NCBI RefSeq assembly: GCF_003253545.1
Contig: NZ_QKYV01000001.1
Coordinates: 392,574-456,573 of the forward strand
Direction of reading: 5' to 3'
Length of the DNA: 64,000 nt
From: Mesonia algae
GTDB taxonomy: Bacteria; Bacteroidota; Bacteroidia; Flavobacteriales; Flavobacteriaceae
The position numbers were made by a program, and so were the translations under genes. The notes under the pieces are model-generated. The model was not told the origin of the DNA and searched no databases. It saw nothing but the letters and a program-made list of their open reading frames with translations. Each line of letters starts with the position of its first letter. The first letter of the stretch is position 1. Below are positions 42,988 to 52,351 of the stretch, in pieces.

Positions 42988-43068
42988 TTCAATTTATTTA
43001 TTTCAAAAATAATCGATTATACTAACAAAATTCTTTCTAATTCCTTCTATTTATCAATCACACAATAG

Positions 43069-43995
43069 TTAAATTAAATTAACCGACTGTATATATTTTT
43101 TTGGGGTAGTCCCAAATTTCTTTTTAAAAGCGGCAATAAAATGACTTGCTGTACTGTAACCTACTTTTAAACCTACTTCATTTACATTGTGTTGTCCTGT
43201 CTCTAAAAGTTTTCGAGCAAAATCCATTTTGTAATCAAATAAAAATCCAAATACAGTATCGCCATACACCTCTTTAAACCCTTCCTTTAATTTCTTTAAG
43301 CTAAGTCCAATTTCATTCGCTAATTCTTGTAAGCTTGGTGGTTCTGCCATGCGCTGTATCATTATATCTTTTGCTTTGCGAATACGGCGTACATTATCTT
43401 CATCAATCAAAAAAGGGCATTGCTCAACATCTGCTTCTTCGGGTCTATTAAAGTATAACCCCATAAGTTCGTAAGCCTTTCCTTTTAGATAAATTTTCTT
43501 TACTGATGGGTGTAAATTAAAGTTTAAAATCTGACTAATAACTACAGCCATAGACGGACTTATAGATTGTTCTTGATAGTATTTTTTGTCTCTATTATCA
43601 TCTGTTAAAAAATCTATATAATTGGCTTCATCAGAAAAAAGTGAATGCAGTTTCTGTATAGAAATAATGACACTTACCATCCAAGAATTAGCACTTACCG
43701 TGACACTAAGCGGTAAATTTTTAGTAGGATTATAAAGCAACAACGATTTTTCATCACCTAAGTCTAGGGTATAGTTTCCTTGATTAAAACTAAACTGACC
43801 TGAGCCTTTTAAACAAAAATGAAACTGAATAAAATCAAGATGAATATCTTTTTCAAAAACCTGATTATCAGTAGTGTTATTTTGAAAAGTAAGAATATGA
43901 ATCCCTTCCTCAATAACTAATTTATGAAAAGTACTTTGAGCGTTATTTTCTAATGAAATATTCATAGACAAAATCTTGTTTTTATTTAGAATCAT
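43069..43995 (-). CDS. AraC-family transcriptional regulator
   Basis: 308 residues. The N-terminal two thirds are a ligand-binding region (LDFIQFHFCLKGSGQFSF) and the C-terminal third has two HTH motifs (PSLQELANEIGLSLKKLKEGF and HNVNEVGLKVGYSTASHFIAAF, quoted in part). PchR-like regulators of iron genes share this plan. It is divergent from hemA and may control the heme operon. A -7 box TATTTTTG is at 44039-44032 (minus). The ligand is unknown. Confidence 0.88.
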   Translation of the reverse strand: MILNKNKILSMNISLENNAQSTFHKLVIEEGIHILTFQNNTTDNQVFEKDIHLDFIQFHFCLKGSGQFSFNQGNYTLDLGDEKSLLLYNPTKNLPLSVTVSANSWMVSVIISIQKLHSLFSDEANYIDFLTDDNRDKKYYQEQSISPSMAVVISQILNFNLHPSVKKIYLKGKAYELMGLYFNRPEEADVEQCPFLIDEDNVRRIRKAKDIMIQRMAEPPSLQELANEIGLSLKKLKEGFKEVYGDTVFGFLFDYKMDFARKLLETGQHNVNEVGLKVGYSTASHFIAAFKKKFGTTPKKYIQSVNLI

Positions 43996-44134
43996 TCTAA
44001 AATAATGATCTTCAAATGCTTGTTGATACTACAAAAATAGCTTAATTCATTAAATTAGAGTAAATTCTAGATCAAAATAACTTATAGCGACAATAAAAGT
44101 ACTTTTAACGTTATTTTTAGAAAATGTAAGCGGT

Positions 44135-44142
44135 TACTTTTG
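44135..44142 (+). promoter_or_regulatory. Putative -7 element of the hemA operon (TACTTTTG)
   Basis: Exact TAnnTTTG, 30 bases before the hemA ATG, followed at once by TAGTCTAAAT. The same TAGTCTAA appears downstream of the siderophore receptor -7 box. No -33 TTG. Confidence 0.5.
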
Positions 44143-44172
44143 TAGTCTAAATATTCAGGACTTTTTTCTTCT

Positions 44173-45429
44173 ATGAAGAACTACCATATATCTAAACACA
44201 ATTCTTTTTATGCCATTGGTCTAAGCTATCAAAAAGCTGACGCCGACATTAGGGGACACTTTAGTCTCGATGAAGAGAAAAAAAAGAATTTAATTGAGGA
44301 CGCAAAAAAAGACGGTGTAGACGGCATACTTGTAACTTCTACGTGTAACCGAACCGAAATTTACGGATTTGCTCAACACCCTTTTCAACTTATAAAACTT
44401 CTTTGCCAACATACGCACGGCACGGTAGAAGAATTTGAAAGAGTGGCTTATGTTTATAAAAACCAAGAAGCCATTTCTCATATTTTTAAGGTGGGAACAG
44501 GTTTGGACAGTCAGATCTTGGGTGATTTCGAGATTATTAGTCAGTTAAAATTTGCTTTTTCTCTTTCCAAGAATTTACAAATGACCAATCCGTTTTTAGA
44601 ACGTTTAGTCAATTCTGTGATTCAAGCAAGCAAGAGAATTAAAAATGAAACCGAAATCTCTTCAGGAGCAACCTCGGTTTCTTTTGCTTCAGTACAATAT
44701 ATTTTAAATAACTACGAAAATGTTTCCGATAAGAATATTCTCCTTTTCGGAACAGGAAAAATTGGACGTAACACGTGTGAAAATTTGGTGAAACACACCA
44801 AAAATGATCATATTACGTTAATTAATCGTACTAAAGATAAAGCTGAAAAAGTTGCAGGAAAGTTTAATCTTATCGTAAAAGATCATGCCGATTTGCAAAC
44901 CGAGATTCGGGACACCGATATCCTTATCGTTGCAACAGGAGCACAAAATCCTACCATTTCTAAAGAACTTATCTATTCCAATAAAGAATTGCTAATTTTA
45001 GATTTATCGATTCCTAAAAATGTATCTGATGATGTGGCCGATTTGGAGAATGTAAAACTCATTCATTTAGATCATCTTTCTCAAATGACCGATGCTACTT
45101 TAGCAAAGCGAAAAACATTTATTCCACAAGCTAAAATTATTATAGAAGAGGTAAGAAAAGATTTTAATGCTTGGTTAGAGACACGTAAATTTGCTCCCAC
45201 CATCAAGGCTTTAAAACATAAGCTAAGAAATATGAAAGACGAAGAATTGGACTTTCAAAGCAAAAAACTTAGCGACTTTAATAATGAACACGCCGAAATT
45301 GTAAGTAATCGTATTATTCAAAAAATAATGAATCAATTTGCTAGTCACCTTAAAGAGGATAGCGATTCTAACGATGAAAGCTTGGCACTTATACAAAAGG
45401 TTTTTCAACTAGAAGATTTTTCGAAATAA
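44173..45429 (+). CDS. hemA: Glutamyl-tRNA reductase
   Basis: 418 residues. Reduces glutamyl-tRNA to glutamate-1-semialdehyde, the first committed step of C5-pathway heme synthesis. The catalytic Cys58 is in TSTCNRTEIYGF; GTGKIGRNTCENL is the NADPH-binding loop; the C-terminal helical dimerisation domain follows. Its presence shows this organism uses the C5 route and not ALA synthase. First gene of the hemA-C-trkHA-D-E-F-B series. Confidence 0.96.
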   Translation: MKNYHISKHNSFYAIGLSYQKADADIRGHFSLDEEKKKNLIEDAKKDGVDGILVTSTCNRTEIYGFAQHPFQLIKLLCQHTHGTVEEFERVAYVYKNQEAISHIFKVGTGLDSQILGDFEIISQLKFAFSLSKNLQMTNPFLERLVNSVIQASKRIKNETEISSGATSVSFASVQYILNNYENVSDKNILLFGTGKIGRNTCENLVKHTKNDHITLINRTKDKAEKVAGKFNLIVKDHADLQTEIRDTDILIVATGAQNPTISKELIYSNKELLILDLSIPKNVSDDVADLENVKLIHLDHLSQMTDATLAKRKTFIPQAKIIIEEVRKDFNAWLETRKFAPTIKALKHKLRNMKDEELDFQSKKLSDFNNEHAEIVSNRIIQKIMNQFASHLKEDSDSNDESLALIQKVFQLEDFSK

Positions 45430-45435
45430 GTTTAC

Positions 45436-46356
45436 ATGGGGACAACAATAAGAATTGGTACTCGCGATAGTGAATTAGCGCTGTGGCAAGCCAATACGGT
45501 AAAAGATAAACTCGAAGCCTTAGGGTACAAAACTCAATTATTACCCGTAAAATCTACAGGTGATCTTAATTTAGATCAACCGCTTTACGAAATGGGTATT
45601 ACAGGCATTTTTACCAAAACGCTAGATATTGCGATGGTAAAAGGCGAAATAGACATTGCCGTACATTCTATGAAAGACGTTCCTACAGCATTACCAAAAG
45701 GTATTGTGCAAGCTGCGGTATTACCACGCGCCAATGTACACGATATTTTAATTCATAAAGGTTTAGATTTTCTAGCTTCAGAAGGTGTAATAGCTACAGG
45801 AAGCTTACGCAGAAAAGCACAATGGTTAAACCAATACCCTTTTCATAAAATTGTAAACCTTCGCGGAAATGTTAATACAAGACTTCAAAAGCTACAAGAT
45901 AACCAAGATTGGAACGGAGCTATTTTTGCTGCAGCAGGTCTAGAGCGTATTAATTTAAAACCAGAAAATCACACCGTTTTAGATTGGATGACTCCAGCCC
46001 CAGCTCAAGGTGCAATGCTAATTGTTGTGAATGAATCTAACTCTTATGCAAAAGAGGCTGTAGAAAAGCTTAATGATGAAAAAACAGCTATGTGCGTTCA
46101 CGTTGAACGTGAGTTTTTAAGAACTTTAGAAGGAGGTTGTACCGCCCCTATTGGAGCTTTAGCAGAATTTAAAAATGAAGAAAAAATTTCGTTTACCGGA
46201 AATCTTTTTAGCCTTGACGGAAAAGAAAAAATAGAAGAAAAAGCTACTTTTAACGTAAGTGACTACCAAGATGTGGGTCAAAATTTAGCTCATAAAATAT
46301 TACAACAAGGAGGAAAAGAACTTATGCACTCCATAAAAGCCAAACTAGAGCACTAA
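45436..46356 (+). CDS. hemC: Porphobilinogen deaminase (hydroxymethylbilane synthase)
   Basis: 306 residues. IRIGTRDSELALWQA begins it; the dipyrromethane cofactor Cys is in LEGGCTAPIGA (about residue 238). It joins four porphobilinogens into hydroxymethylbilane. It is 6 bases after hemA and overlaps trkH by 1 base. Confidence 0.96.
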   Translation: MGTTIRIGTRDSELALWQANTVKDKLEALGYKTQLLPVKSTGDLNLDQPLYEMGITGIFTKTLDIAMVKGEIDIAVHSMKDVPTALPKGIVQAAVLPRANVHDILIHKGLDFLASEGVIATGSLRRKAQWLNQYPFHKIVNLRGNVNTRLQKLQDNQDWNGAIFAAAGLERINLKPENHTVLDWMTPAPAQGAMLIVVNESNSYAKEAVEKLNDEKTAMCVHVEREFLRTLEGGCTAPIGALAEFKNEEKISFTGNLFSLDGKEKIEEKATFNVSDYQDVGQNLAHKILQQGGKELMHSIKAKLEH

Positions 46357-48101
46357 TGTTTAAAAAGGTGGCACATTCAAATATTGCCCTTTGGTTTTTA
46401 GACATTATTCTGCTATCTTTTTTAATATTTGATTTTGGCTTTGATAGTTTTAAAGAATATAGACTCTACAAGCTTATTGCTTTGCCAGTTTTGTTATTCG
46501 CCCTTATTGCTTTTAACTATTACAAGTATCAATATTTACAATCAATACACAGAGTTAAGCGCACTTCTCGATTCAATCTAATTTTACTTTCATTTCTAAT
46601 CGTTTTAGAAATTATTTTAGTCTTAGTAAATTATGAAGGTTCTTTTATAGATACGTTTTTTAGAGAACGCTATTTTATGGAATACGGCCTAATCTTCTAC
46701 TTTTTCATAAGACTTACCTTTCTAGTAAGAGGTATTTATGATCTCTATTTTAATCCGGCTATATTATTTGTGGGTAGTTTTGCGCTAATTGCCATAGCGG
46801 GTACTTTTTTGTTAATGCTACCTGCAGCTACCACCTCTGGCATTAGCTTTACCGATGCTTTGTTTACATCAACAAGTGCTGTTGCCGTAACTGGCTTAAT
46901 TGTTCTTGATACCGCCAAAGATTTTACTCCATTTGGGCAGACCGTAATTATGATATTGTTTCAGCTTGGAGGTTTAGGGATGTTGACCTTTACTTCATTT
47001 TTTGCTTACTTCTTTAAAAGTGGTGCTTCATTTAAAGAAAGTCTTTTTATGAAAGATATTCTAGGGAATGAAAAATTAAACAGCATTATGCAAACTGCTA
47101 TGCGTATTGTGGTATTTTCTTTAATCATAGAAGGTATTGGAGCTTTATTAATTTACAGCTCACTTCAAGATGTAGAGAATATGGAACATAAAAGTTTTTT
47201 TGCTATGTTCCATGCCGTTTCTGCGTATTGTAATGCTGGTTTTTCTACATCATCTACTGGTTTATATGACGCTAATTTTAGATTTAATTACTATATGCAA
47301 TGGGTGGTTATGGCGCTAATTGTATTTGGGGGGTTAGGTTATGCTATTGCCTCTAATTTTATTCAATATGTAAGAAAGTTTTTCTATAATATTTTTAACA
47401 AGAAAAATCAAAAATTTATATCTAGGGTCATTACACTCAACACTAAAATTGTGATGTATACTACCCTTATATTAATTGTGGCCGGTACCGCTTTCTTTTT
47501 ATTATCTGAACAACAAACCAATTTAGCGGAGCATAAAACTGCTTTCGGGAAATTTACAACCGCTATGTTCTCTTCCGTTACCACAAGAACTGCAGGATTT
47601 AATACGGTAGATATGACCAATTTTACCATTCCTGGAATCTTATTTATGATTTTCCTTATGTGGATTGGAGCTTCCCCGGCATCTACAGGTGGTGGTATAA
47701 AAACCACAACGTTTGCTTTAGCTACACTTAATATTTTTTCTATCGCTAAAGACAAACCAAATATAGAAATTGGAACAAGACGTGTTGCCAAAGAAGCAGT
47801 TTTGCGAGCTTTTGCAATTATCGCTATTTCTTTAACCTCTATAGGAACAGGAATTTTATTATTGCTTATTTTTAATCCAGAGTTTACATTATTACAAATT
47901 GCTTTTGAAACTTTTTCTGCTTACAGTACAGTGGGACTTTCTTTAGGAATTACCCCTGCACTTAGTGAAAACAGTAAATATGTAATTATATTTTTAATGT
48001 TTTTTGGCAGAATAGGTCTTATTAATCTAATGATAGGAATCTTAAAAAGTGTAAATACAACAGAGTATACATACCCAAAAGAAAATATTCTTATCAATTA
48101 A
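46356..48101 (+). CDS. trkH: Trk-type potassium transporter, membrane subunit
   Basis: 581 residues, many membrane helices. The four pore-type repeats include TSTSAVAVTGL, HAVSAYCNAGFS, TTRTAGFNTVD and FSAYSTVGLSLG, each with the Gly of the selectivity filter. It takes up K+ together with the next gene, trkA. Unexpectedly it sits between hemC and hemD. It overlaps hemC by 1 base, so the operon is continuous. Confidence 0.93.
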   Translation: MFKKVAHSNIALWFLDIILLSFLIFDFGFDSFKEYRLYKLIALPVLLFALIAFNYYKYQYLQSIHRVKRTSRFNLILLSFLIVLEIILVLVNYEGSFIDTFFRERYFMEYGLIFYFFIRLTFLVRGIYDLYFNPAILFVGSFALIAIAGTFLLMLPAATTSGISFTDALFTSTSAVAVTGLIVLDTAKDFTPFGQTVIMILFQLGGLGMLTFTSFFAYFFKSGASFKESLFMKDILGNEKLNSIMQTAMRIVVFSLIIEGIGALLIYSSLQDVENMEHKSFFAMFHAVSAYCNAGFSTSSTGLYDANFRFNYYMQWVVMALIVFGGLGYAIASNFIQYVRKFFYNIFNKKNQKFISRVITLNTKIVMYTTLILIVAGTAFFLLSEQQTNLAEHKTAFGKFTTAMFSSVTTRTAGFNTVDMTNFTIPGILFMIFLMWIGASPASTGGGIKTTTFALATLNIFSIAKDKPNIEIGTRRVAKEAVLRAFAIIAISLTSIGTGILLLLIFNPEFTLLQIAFETFSAYSTVGLSLGITPALSENSKYVIIFLMFFGRIGLINLMIGILKSVNTTEYTYPKENILIN

Positions 48102-48111
48102 AAAATACTAA

Positions 48112-48816
48112 ATGAAAATAGTTGTCATTGGCCTTGGAAATTTTGGAATGTCGCTCGCTATTCATTTAGCCGATTCTGGCAATGAAGTGATTGCTTCCGA
48201 TAAGGATTTAAAAAAAATAGAGCTTATAAAAAACAAGGTTTCCCATGCCGTTTCAATGGATGCTACCAACGAAAGTGCATACCAATCTCTACCTTTAAAA
48301 AATACAGATGTGGTGATTGTTGCCATTGGAGAGCACGGAGGAACTGGCCTTATGGTAACTGCCATTGTTAAAAAAATCACTAAAGCAAAAATTATTACCA
48401 GATCCTCTTCAGAGATTCAAGATACTATATTAGAGGCGATGGGAATAGACCAAATAGTACATCCCGAACAAGAATTTGCTGAGAGACTTACTAAAAAAAT
48501 TAACCTGAAAGGTAGTATTGATAATTTTGAAACCGATGATGATCACTTAGTTTCAGAAGTAGCTGTTTACAAAAAACATGTGGGAGAAAAATTATTTGAA
48601 TCTGATTTTAGGAAGAAATACAAATTAAATATCATTACCATATTAAGAAATAAAAATTACAATAACCTTATCGGAAGAAAAACTCATAAAAAAGAGGGAT
48701 TAGGAATGCCTACCCCCGATACCGTTTTTAAAGAAGACGATACATTGGTAGTATTTGGAAAAAAGAGTGATGTCGAAAATTATTTAAAAAACAATGACAA
48801 CGATACTCAGCACTAA
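48112..48816 (+). CDS. trkA: TrkA-type potassium channel regulator
   Basis: 234 residues. N-terminal RCK/TrkA-N domain with GLGNFGMSLA as the dinucleotide loop and a TrkA-C ligand-binding domain at the C-terminus. It gates TrkH in response to nucleotides. Single-domain (one RCK repeat) form. It overlaps hemD by 23 bases. Confidence 0.92.
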   Translation: MKIVVIGLGNFGMSLAIHLADSGNEVIASDKDLKKIELIKNKVSHAVSMDATNESAYQSLPLKNTDVVIVAIGEHGGTGLMVTAIVKKITKAKIITRSSSEIQDTILEAMGIDQIVHPEQEFAERLTKKINLKGSIDNFETDDDHLVSEVAVYKKHVGEKLFESDFRKKYKLNIITILRNKNYNNLIGRKTHKKEGLGMPTPDTVFKEDDTLVVFGKKSDVENYLKNNDNDTQH

Positions 48817-49444
48817 AAAACTTGACAAACACCAAGAGTCATTATTATTAAATGCAGGCATTAGCTATGTATCATACGATGCTATACGCATTTCACCAAT
48901 ATCTAATTTTAGTTTCTCTAAAGAAGTGATAAATGCTATTATTACTAGCCAAAACACCTGGAAGGTAATAAAAGATAAGGTTAGTATTGAAAATGCATAT
49001 GTGGTAGGTGAAAAAACCTCACAGTTATTAAGAGAGAACAATATTAATATTATTGAATCTCAAGATTACGGTAAAGATTTAGCTCATAAAATATGTGAAT
49101 CCCATAATAATGAAGAGTTTTATTTCTTCTGTGGAAAAAAGAGAAGGAATGAAATTCCTCAAAAACTAAAAGAAAATAATATTTCCTTTACAGAAATACA
49201 GGTATATGATACCTTAGAAAATCATAAAGAATTTAAACAAGAATTTGATGGCGTCTTGTTTTTTAGTCCGAGTGCTGTAAAAAGCTTTTTCGCTGTAAAT
49301 ACTTTAAAATCTGCAATTGCATTTTGTATAGGTACTACCACAGCTAAAGAATTAGAAAAACACACTAATCATATCATAATTGCGAACCAACCCACTATAG
49401 AAAATGTCATCGTGCAAGTGGTAAAAAAATATAAAAATGATTAA
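48794..49444 (+). CDS. hemD: Uroporphyrinogen-III synthase
   Basis: 216 residues. Low-conservation family; the segment [11 protein letters not shown] (about residues 156-166), a [11 protein letters not shown] motif and position between hemC and hemE support the call. It cyclises hydroxymethylbilane with inversion of ring D. It starts at an ATG inside trkA, with 23 bases of overlap, and overlaps hemE by 8 bases, both signs of translational coupling. Confidence 0.88.
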   Translation: MTTILSTKKLDKHQESLLLNAGISYVSYDAIRISPISNFSFSKEVINAIITSQNTWKVIKDKVSIENAYVVGEKTSQLLRENNINIIESQDYGKDLAHKICESHNNEEFYFFCGKKRRNEIPQKLKENNISFTEIQVYDTLENHKEFKQEFDGVLFFSPSAVKSFFAVNTLKSAIAFCIGTTTAKELEKHTNHIIIANQPTIENVIVQVVKKYKND

Positions 49445-50462
49445 AAACGATTTATTTTTAAAAGCCCTTAAAGGAGAAACGGTAGAACGTCCGCCAGTTT
49501 GGATGATGCGTCAAGCAGGTCGTTATTTACCAGACTTCATGAAGCTTAAGGAGAAATATGACTTCTTTACACGTTGTAGAACTCCAGAGTTAGCTACCGA
49601 GATTACGGTAATGCCTATTCACCAAGTAGGAACAGATGCAGCTATTCTTTTTAGCGATATTCTTGTAGTTCCTCAAGCCATGGGAGTAGAAATAGAAATG
49701 AAACCTGGCGTTGGTCCTTGGTTACCTAACCCAGTAAGAACTCCAGTACAAGTAAATGATATCGTTGTACCAGATGTGTATGAAGAATTAGGTTACGTTT
49801 ACGAAGCCATTAAGATGACCAAACAAGCTTTGAATGACGAAGTGCCGTTAATAGGTTTTGCAGGTTCACCGTGGACTATTCTTTGCTACTTAGTACAAGG
49901 ACAAGGTTCTAAAAACTTTGATAAAGCCAAAGAGTTTTGTTTTAAACGACCTATGGCAGCGCATATTTTATTACAAAAAATAACCGATACTACTATTGCT
50001 TACCTAAAAGGAAAAGTAGAAGCTGGAGTAGATGCAGTTCAGTTATTCGATTCTTGGGGAGGAATGCTTTCTCCTGTAGATTATCAAGAGTTTTCTTGGA
50101 AGTATATGCAACAAATTATAGACGCTTTAAAAGACGATATTCCTGTAATTGCCTTCGGGAAAGGATGCTGGTTTGCCCTAAAAGAAATGAGCGAATCTGG
50201 TGCTTCGGCCTTAGGTGTAGATTGGACATGTTCTGCAAGAAATGCGCGTTACTTAAGCGGTGGTAACATTACATTGCAAGGTAATTTTGATCCGTCAAGG
50301 TTATTTTCTCCTCCAAGAGAGATTAAACAAATGGTTCACCAAATGATTAATGAGTTTGGAAAAGACAAATATATTGTCAATTTAGGTCACGGTATTTTAC
50401 CTAACATACCGGTAGAAAATGCTAAAGCCTTTGTTGATGCTGTAAAAGAATATCAAGGATAG
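49437..50462 (+). CDS. hemE: Uroporphyrinogen decarboxylase
   Basis: 341 residues. [17 protein letters not shown] (about residues 18-34) is the family signature, with [16 protein letters not shown] and [13 protein letters not shown] following. It decarboxylates uroporphyrinogen III to coproporphyrinogen III. Overlaps hemD upstream. Its TAG stop overlaps the GTG start of the next gene by one base. Confidence 0.96.
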   Translation: MIKNDLFLKALKGETVERPPVWMMRQAGRYLPDFMKLKEKYDFFTRCRTPELATEITVMPIHQVGTDAAILFSDILVVPQAMGVEIEMKPGVGPWLPNPVRTPVQVNDIVVPDVYEELGYVYEAIKMTKQALNDEVPLIGFAGSPWTILCYLVQGQGSKNFDKAKEFCFKRPMAAHILLQKITDTTIAYLKGKVEAGVDAVQLFDSWGGMLSPVDYQEFSWKYMQQIIDALKDDIPVIAFGKGCWFALKEMSESGASALGVDWTCSARNARYLSGGNITLQGNFDPSRLFSPPREIKQMVHQMINEFGKDKYIVNLGHGILPNIPVENAKAFVDAVKEYQG

Positions 50463-50950
50463 TGGCAATTTGGGCTCGTATAAAAAACTTAAATTTTAAG
50501 CAGTTTTTCGTGCTGGCCCAACATTTTACACTTCACCCTACTTATATTATTCCTACGTATAAGGCAACTCAAAAAAGTGTAAGCATATGCAATCAACTTT
50601 TTGGAAAATCACACCATAAAAACAATAAAGCCAATGCATTTAGACATGCATTATGGAATTTTTTAATTGCTCAATATTGCTTCCGCGGAAATAATTCCGT
50701 AAAGAAGTCTTTAGAATGGGCAAGAAAAATAACTCATTTGCACGAGCAACTCTCGCCCAATGAAGAATTGGCAAAAATTATGGATTTACATAATAATCAA
50801 CAAGGCAGAAATCTTTTTGAACAAGGAATAAACGAAGAAAATATTGTAGCTGTTCTTCAGCAAGAAATGAAAAAGGCTTTAAAAGTTTCTACTCCAAATG
50901 AGGCTAAAAAAGCAACACAACAATTGATTTATATTGAAAATGAAAGATAA
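50462..50950 (+). CDS. DUF6973-like protein in the heme operon
   Basis: 162 residues starting with GTG, which overlaps the hemE stop by one base. It contains NAFRHALWNFLIAQYC (about 59-74), WARKITHLHEQL and IMDLHNNQQGR, a pattern I recall from flavobacterial DUF6973 proteins, with conserved His and Asn. No signal peptide. It is tightly coupled to hemE and overlaps hemF by 11 bases, so it is expressed with the heme enzymes. Function unknown; a heme-step accessory is only an idea. Confidence 0.75.
   Translation: MAIWARIKNLNFKQFFVLAQHFTLHPTYIIPTYKATQKSVSICNQLFGKSHHKNNKANAFRHALWNFLIAQYCFRGNNSVKKSLEWARKITHLHEQLSPNEELAKIMDLHNNQQGRNLFEQGINEENIVAVLQQEMKKALKVSTPNEAKKATQQLIYIENER
50681..50690 (+). repeat. 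Partial iterated palindromic motif TTCCGCGGAA
   Basis: A perfect 10-base palindrome matching the core of the motif at 53821 and 58835, inside the DUF6973-like gene. Confidence 0.5.
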
Positions 50951-51848
50951 ATTTTATAATTACATTCAAGATTTACAAGATCGTATTACACAAAAGCTAG
51001 AAGAGGTAGACGGTGAAGCTAAGTTTCATGAAGATATTTGGAAGCGTGAAGAAGGCGGTGGCGGAAGGACACGCGTCATCGAAAACGGAAATGTTTTCGA
51101 AAAAGGCGGTGTAAATATTTCTGCTGTTCACGGGCCTTTAGCTCCGGCTATGCAAAAATACTTTAATGTAGGTGATGTTAATTTCTTTGCATGCGGACTT
51201 AGTCTAGTTATTCACCCAAAAAACCCAATGGTTCCTACAGTACACGCTAACTGGCGTTATTTTGAAATGTACGACAAACAGGGTAACACGGTAGATCAAT
51301 GGTTTGGTGGTGGTCAAGATTTAACACCTTATTATTTATTTGATGAAGATGCTCAACATTTTCATGAAGTTTCTAAAAGTGCTTGTGAGAAACACGATAA
51401 ATCTTTCTACCCAGAATATAAGAAAAAATGTGATGAATATTTTTGGAATGCTCACCGTAATGAAGCTCGCGGTATTGGAGGTTTATTTTTTGATCATTTA
51501 AAAGTTTCCGAAGAAAAAAGTATGCAAGACTGGTATAATTTTGTTACCGAAGTAGGTGACAGTTTTTTAGAAGCTTACGTTCCCATTGTTGAAAAAAGAA
51601 AAACCTTAAGCTTTACGGAAGAAAACAGAACTTGGCAAGAAATACGTAGAGGTCGTTATGTCGAGTTTAATTTAGTACACGATAAGGGCACCTTGTTCGG
51701 TTTAAAAACCAACGGAAGAATAGAAAGTATTTTAATGAGTTTGCCTCCACACGTGCAATGGGTTTATGATCACCAGCCTACAGAAGGAAGCGAAGAAGAA
51801 AAACTACTAAAAGTTTTAGAAAAGCCTAAAGATTGGATTAAAGCTTAA
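50940..51848 (+). CDS. hemF: Oxygen-dependent coproporphyrinogen III oxidase
   Basis: 302 residues from ATG 50940. REEGGGGRTRVIENGNVFEKGG is the classic N-terminal region (cited in part), with HANWRYFEMY, WFGGGQDLTPYY and GGLFFDHL further on. It makes protoporphyrinogen IX using O2, so the host respires aerobically. A TTG two codons earlier is also in frame but less likely. The downstream intergenic region holds the inverted-repeat unit described below. Confidence 0.96.
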   Translation: MKDKFYNYIQDLQDRITQKLEEVDGEAKFHEDIWKREEGGGGRTRVIENGNVFEKGGVNISAVHGPLAPAMQKYFNVGDVNFFACGLSLVIHPKNPMVPTVHANWRYFEMYDKQGNTVDQWFGGGQDLTPYYLFDEDAQHFHEVSKSACEKHDKSFYPEYKKKCDEYFWNAHRNEARGIGGLFFDHLKVSEEKSMQDWYNFVTEVGDSFLEAYVPIVEKRKTLSFTEENRTWQEIRRGRYVEFNLVHDKGTLFGLKTNGRIESILMSLPPHVQWVYDHQPTEGSEEEKLLKVLEKPKDWIKA

Positions 51849-51853
51849 AGCAA

Positions 51854-51881
51854 TTAGCTTTTAGCTTTTAGCTTTTAATAG
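51854..51881 (+). repeat. Left inverted repeat of the four-helix-bundle unit
   Basis: TTAGCTTTTAGCTTTTAGC and its continuation are the inverted counterpart of 52314-52339 (2 mismatches in about 23 bases). It also has an internal direct repeat of TTAGCTT. Confidence 0.8.
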
Positions 51882-51898
51882 AAAGAAGAATAATTGAA

Positions 51899-52252
51899 AT
51901 GAGGGATTATAAAAAATATTTAGTTTGGCAAAAAGGACATGAATTAACGCTAGCTATTTATAAACACACAAAAACATATCCTAAAGAAGAATTATTTAAT
52001 TTGGTTAGTCAGATGAAAAGGTCTTCTAGTTCTATACCGACAAATATTGCTGAAGGCTGTGGAAGAAAATCAGAAAAAGATTTCTCAAGATTTCTTTACT
52101 TTGCATTCGGTTCTGCTAATGAGTTGGAGTATCAGCTTTTATTAAGTATTGAACTTCATTTCATTCCGAAAGAAATTGGAGCAAGTTTACTGATTCAGGT
52201 AGAAGAAATAAAAAAGATGCTTAATTCATTAATTCAAAAATTATCAAGCTAA
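51899..52252 (+). CDS. Four-helix-bundle protein (23S rRNA intervening-sequence type)
   Basis: 117 residues. MRDYKKYLVWQKGHELTLAIY, then MKRSSSSIPTNIAEGCGR and FSRFLYFAFGSANELEYQLL (quoted in part) give the signature of the S23/IVP family: IPxNIAEG and the ANELExQL region. The fold resembles Avd of diversity-generating retroelements. Members occur in 23S rRNA intervening sequences, but here the gene lies between hemF and hemB, within inverted repeats. No reverse transcriptase is near. Function unproven. Confidence 0.88.
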   Translation: MRDYKKYLVWQKGHELTLAIYKHTKTYPKEELFNLVSQMKRSSSSIPTNIAEGCGRKSEKDFSRFLYFAFGSANELEYQLLLSIELHFIPKEIGASLLIQVEEIKKMLNSLIQKLSS

Positions 52253-52313
52253 AATTTTCAGTTATTAGTTAATAACAATAATCTAAGAAGAAGAAGAAAT
52301 AAAAATATAACAA

Positions 52314-52339
52314 GCTAAAGGCTAAAAGCTAATAGCTAA
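52314..52339 (-). repeat. Right inverted repeat of the four-helix-bundle unit
   Basis: Reverse complement begins TTAGCTATTAGCTTTTAGC, matching the left repeat at 51854. The unit they enclose is about 486 bases. Confidence 0.8.
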
Positions 52340-52351
52340 TGCCAAAAACCT

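Noticed and set aside
47408-47791. 127-residue minus-strand frame opposite trkH
   Set aside because: Antisense shadow of trkH; no start context or family similarity.
51899-52252. Diversity-generating retroelement, because the four-helix-bundle protein resembles Avd
   Set aside because: No reverse transcriptase, template repeat or variable repeat was seen around it.
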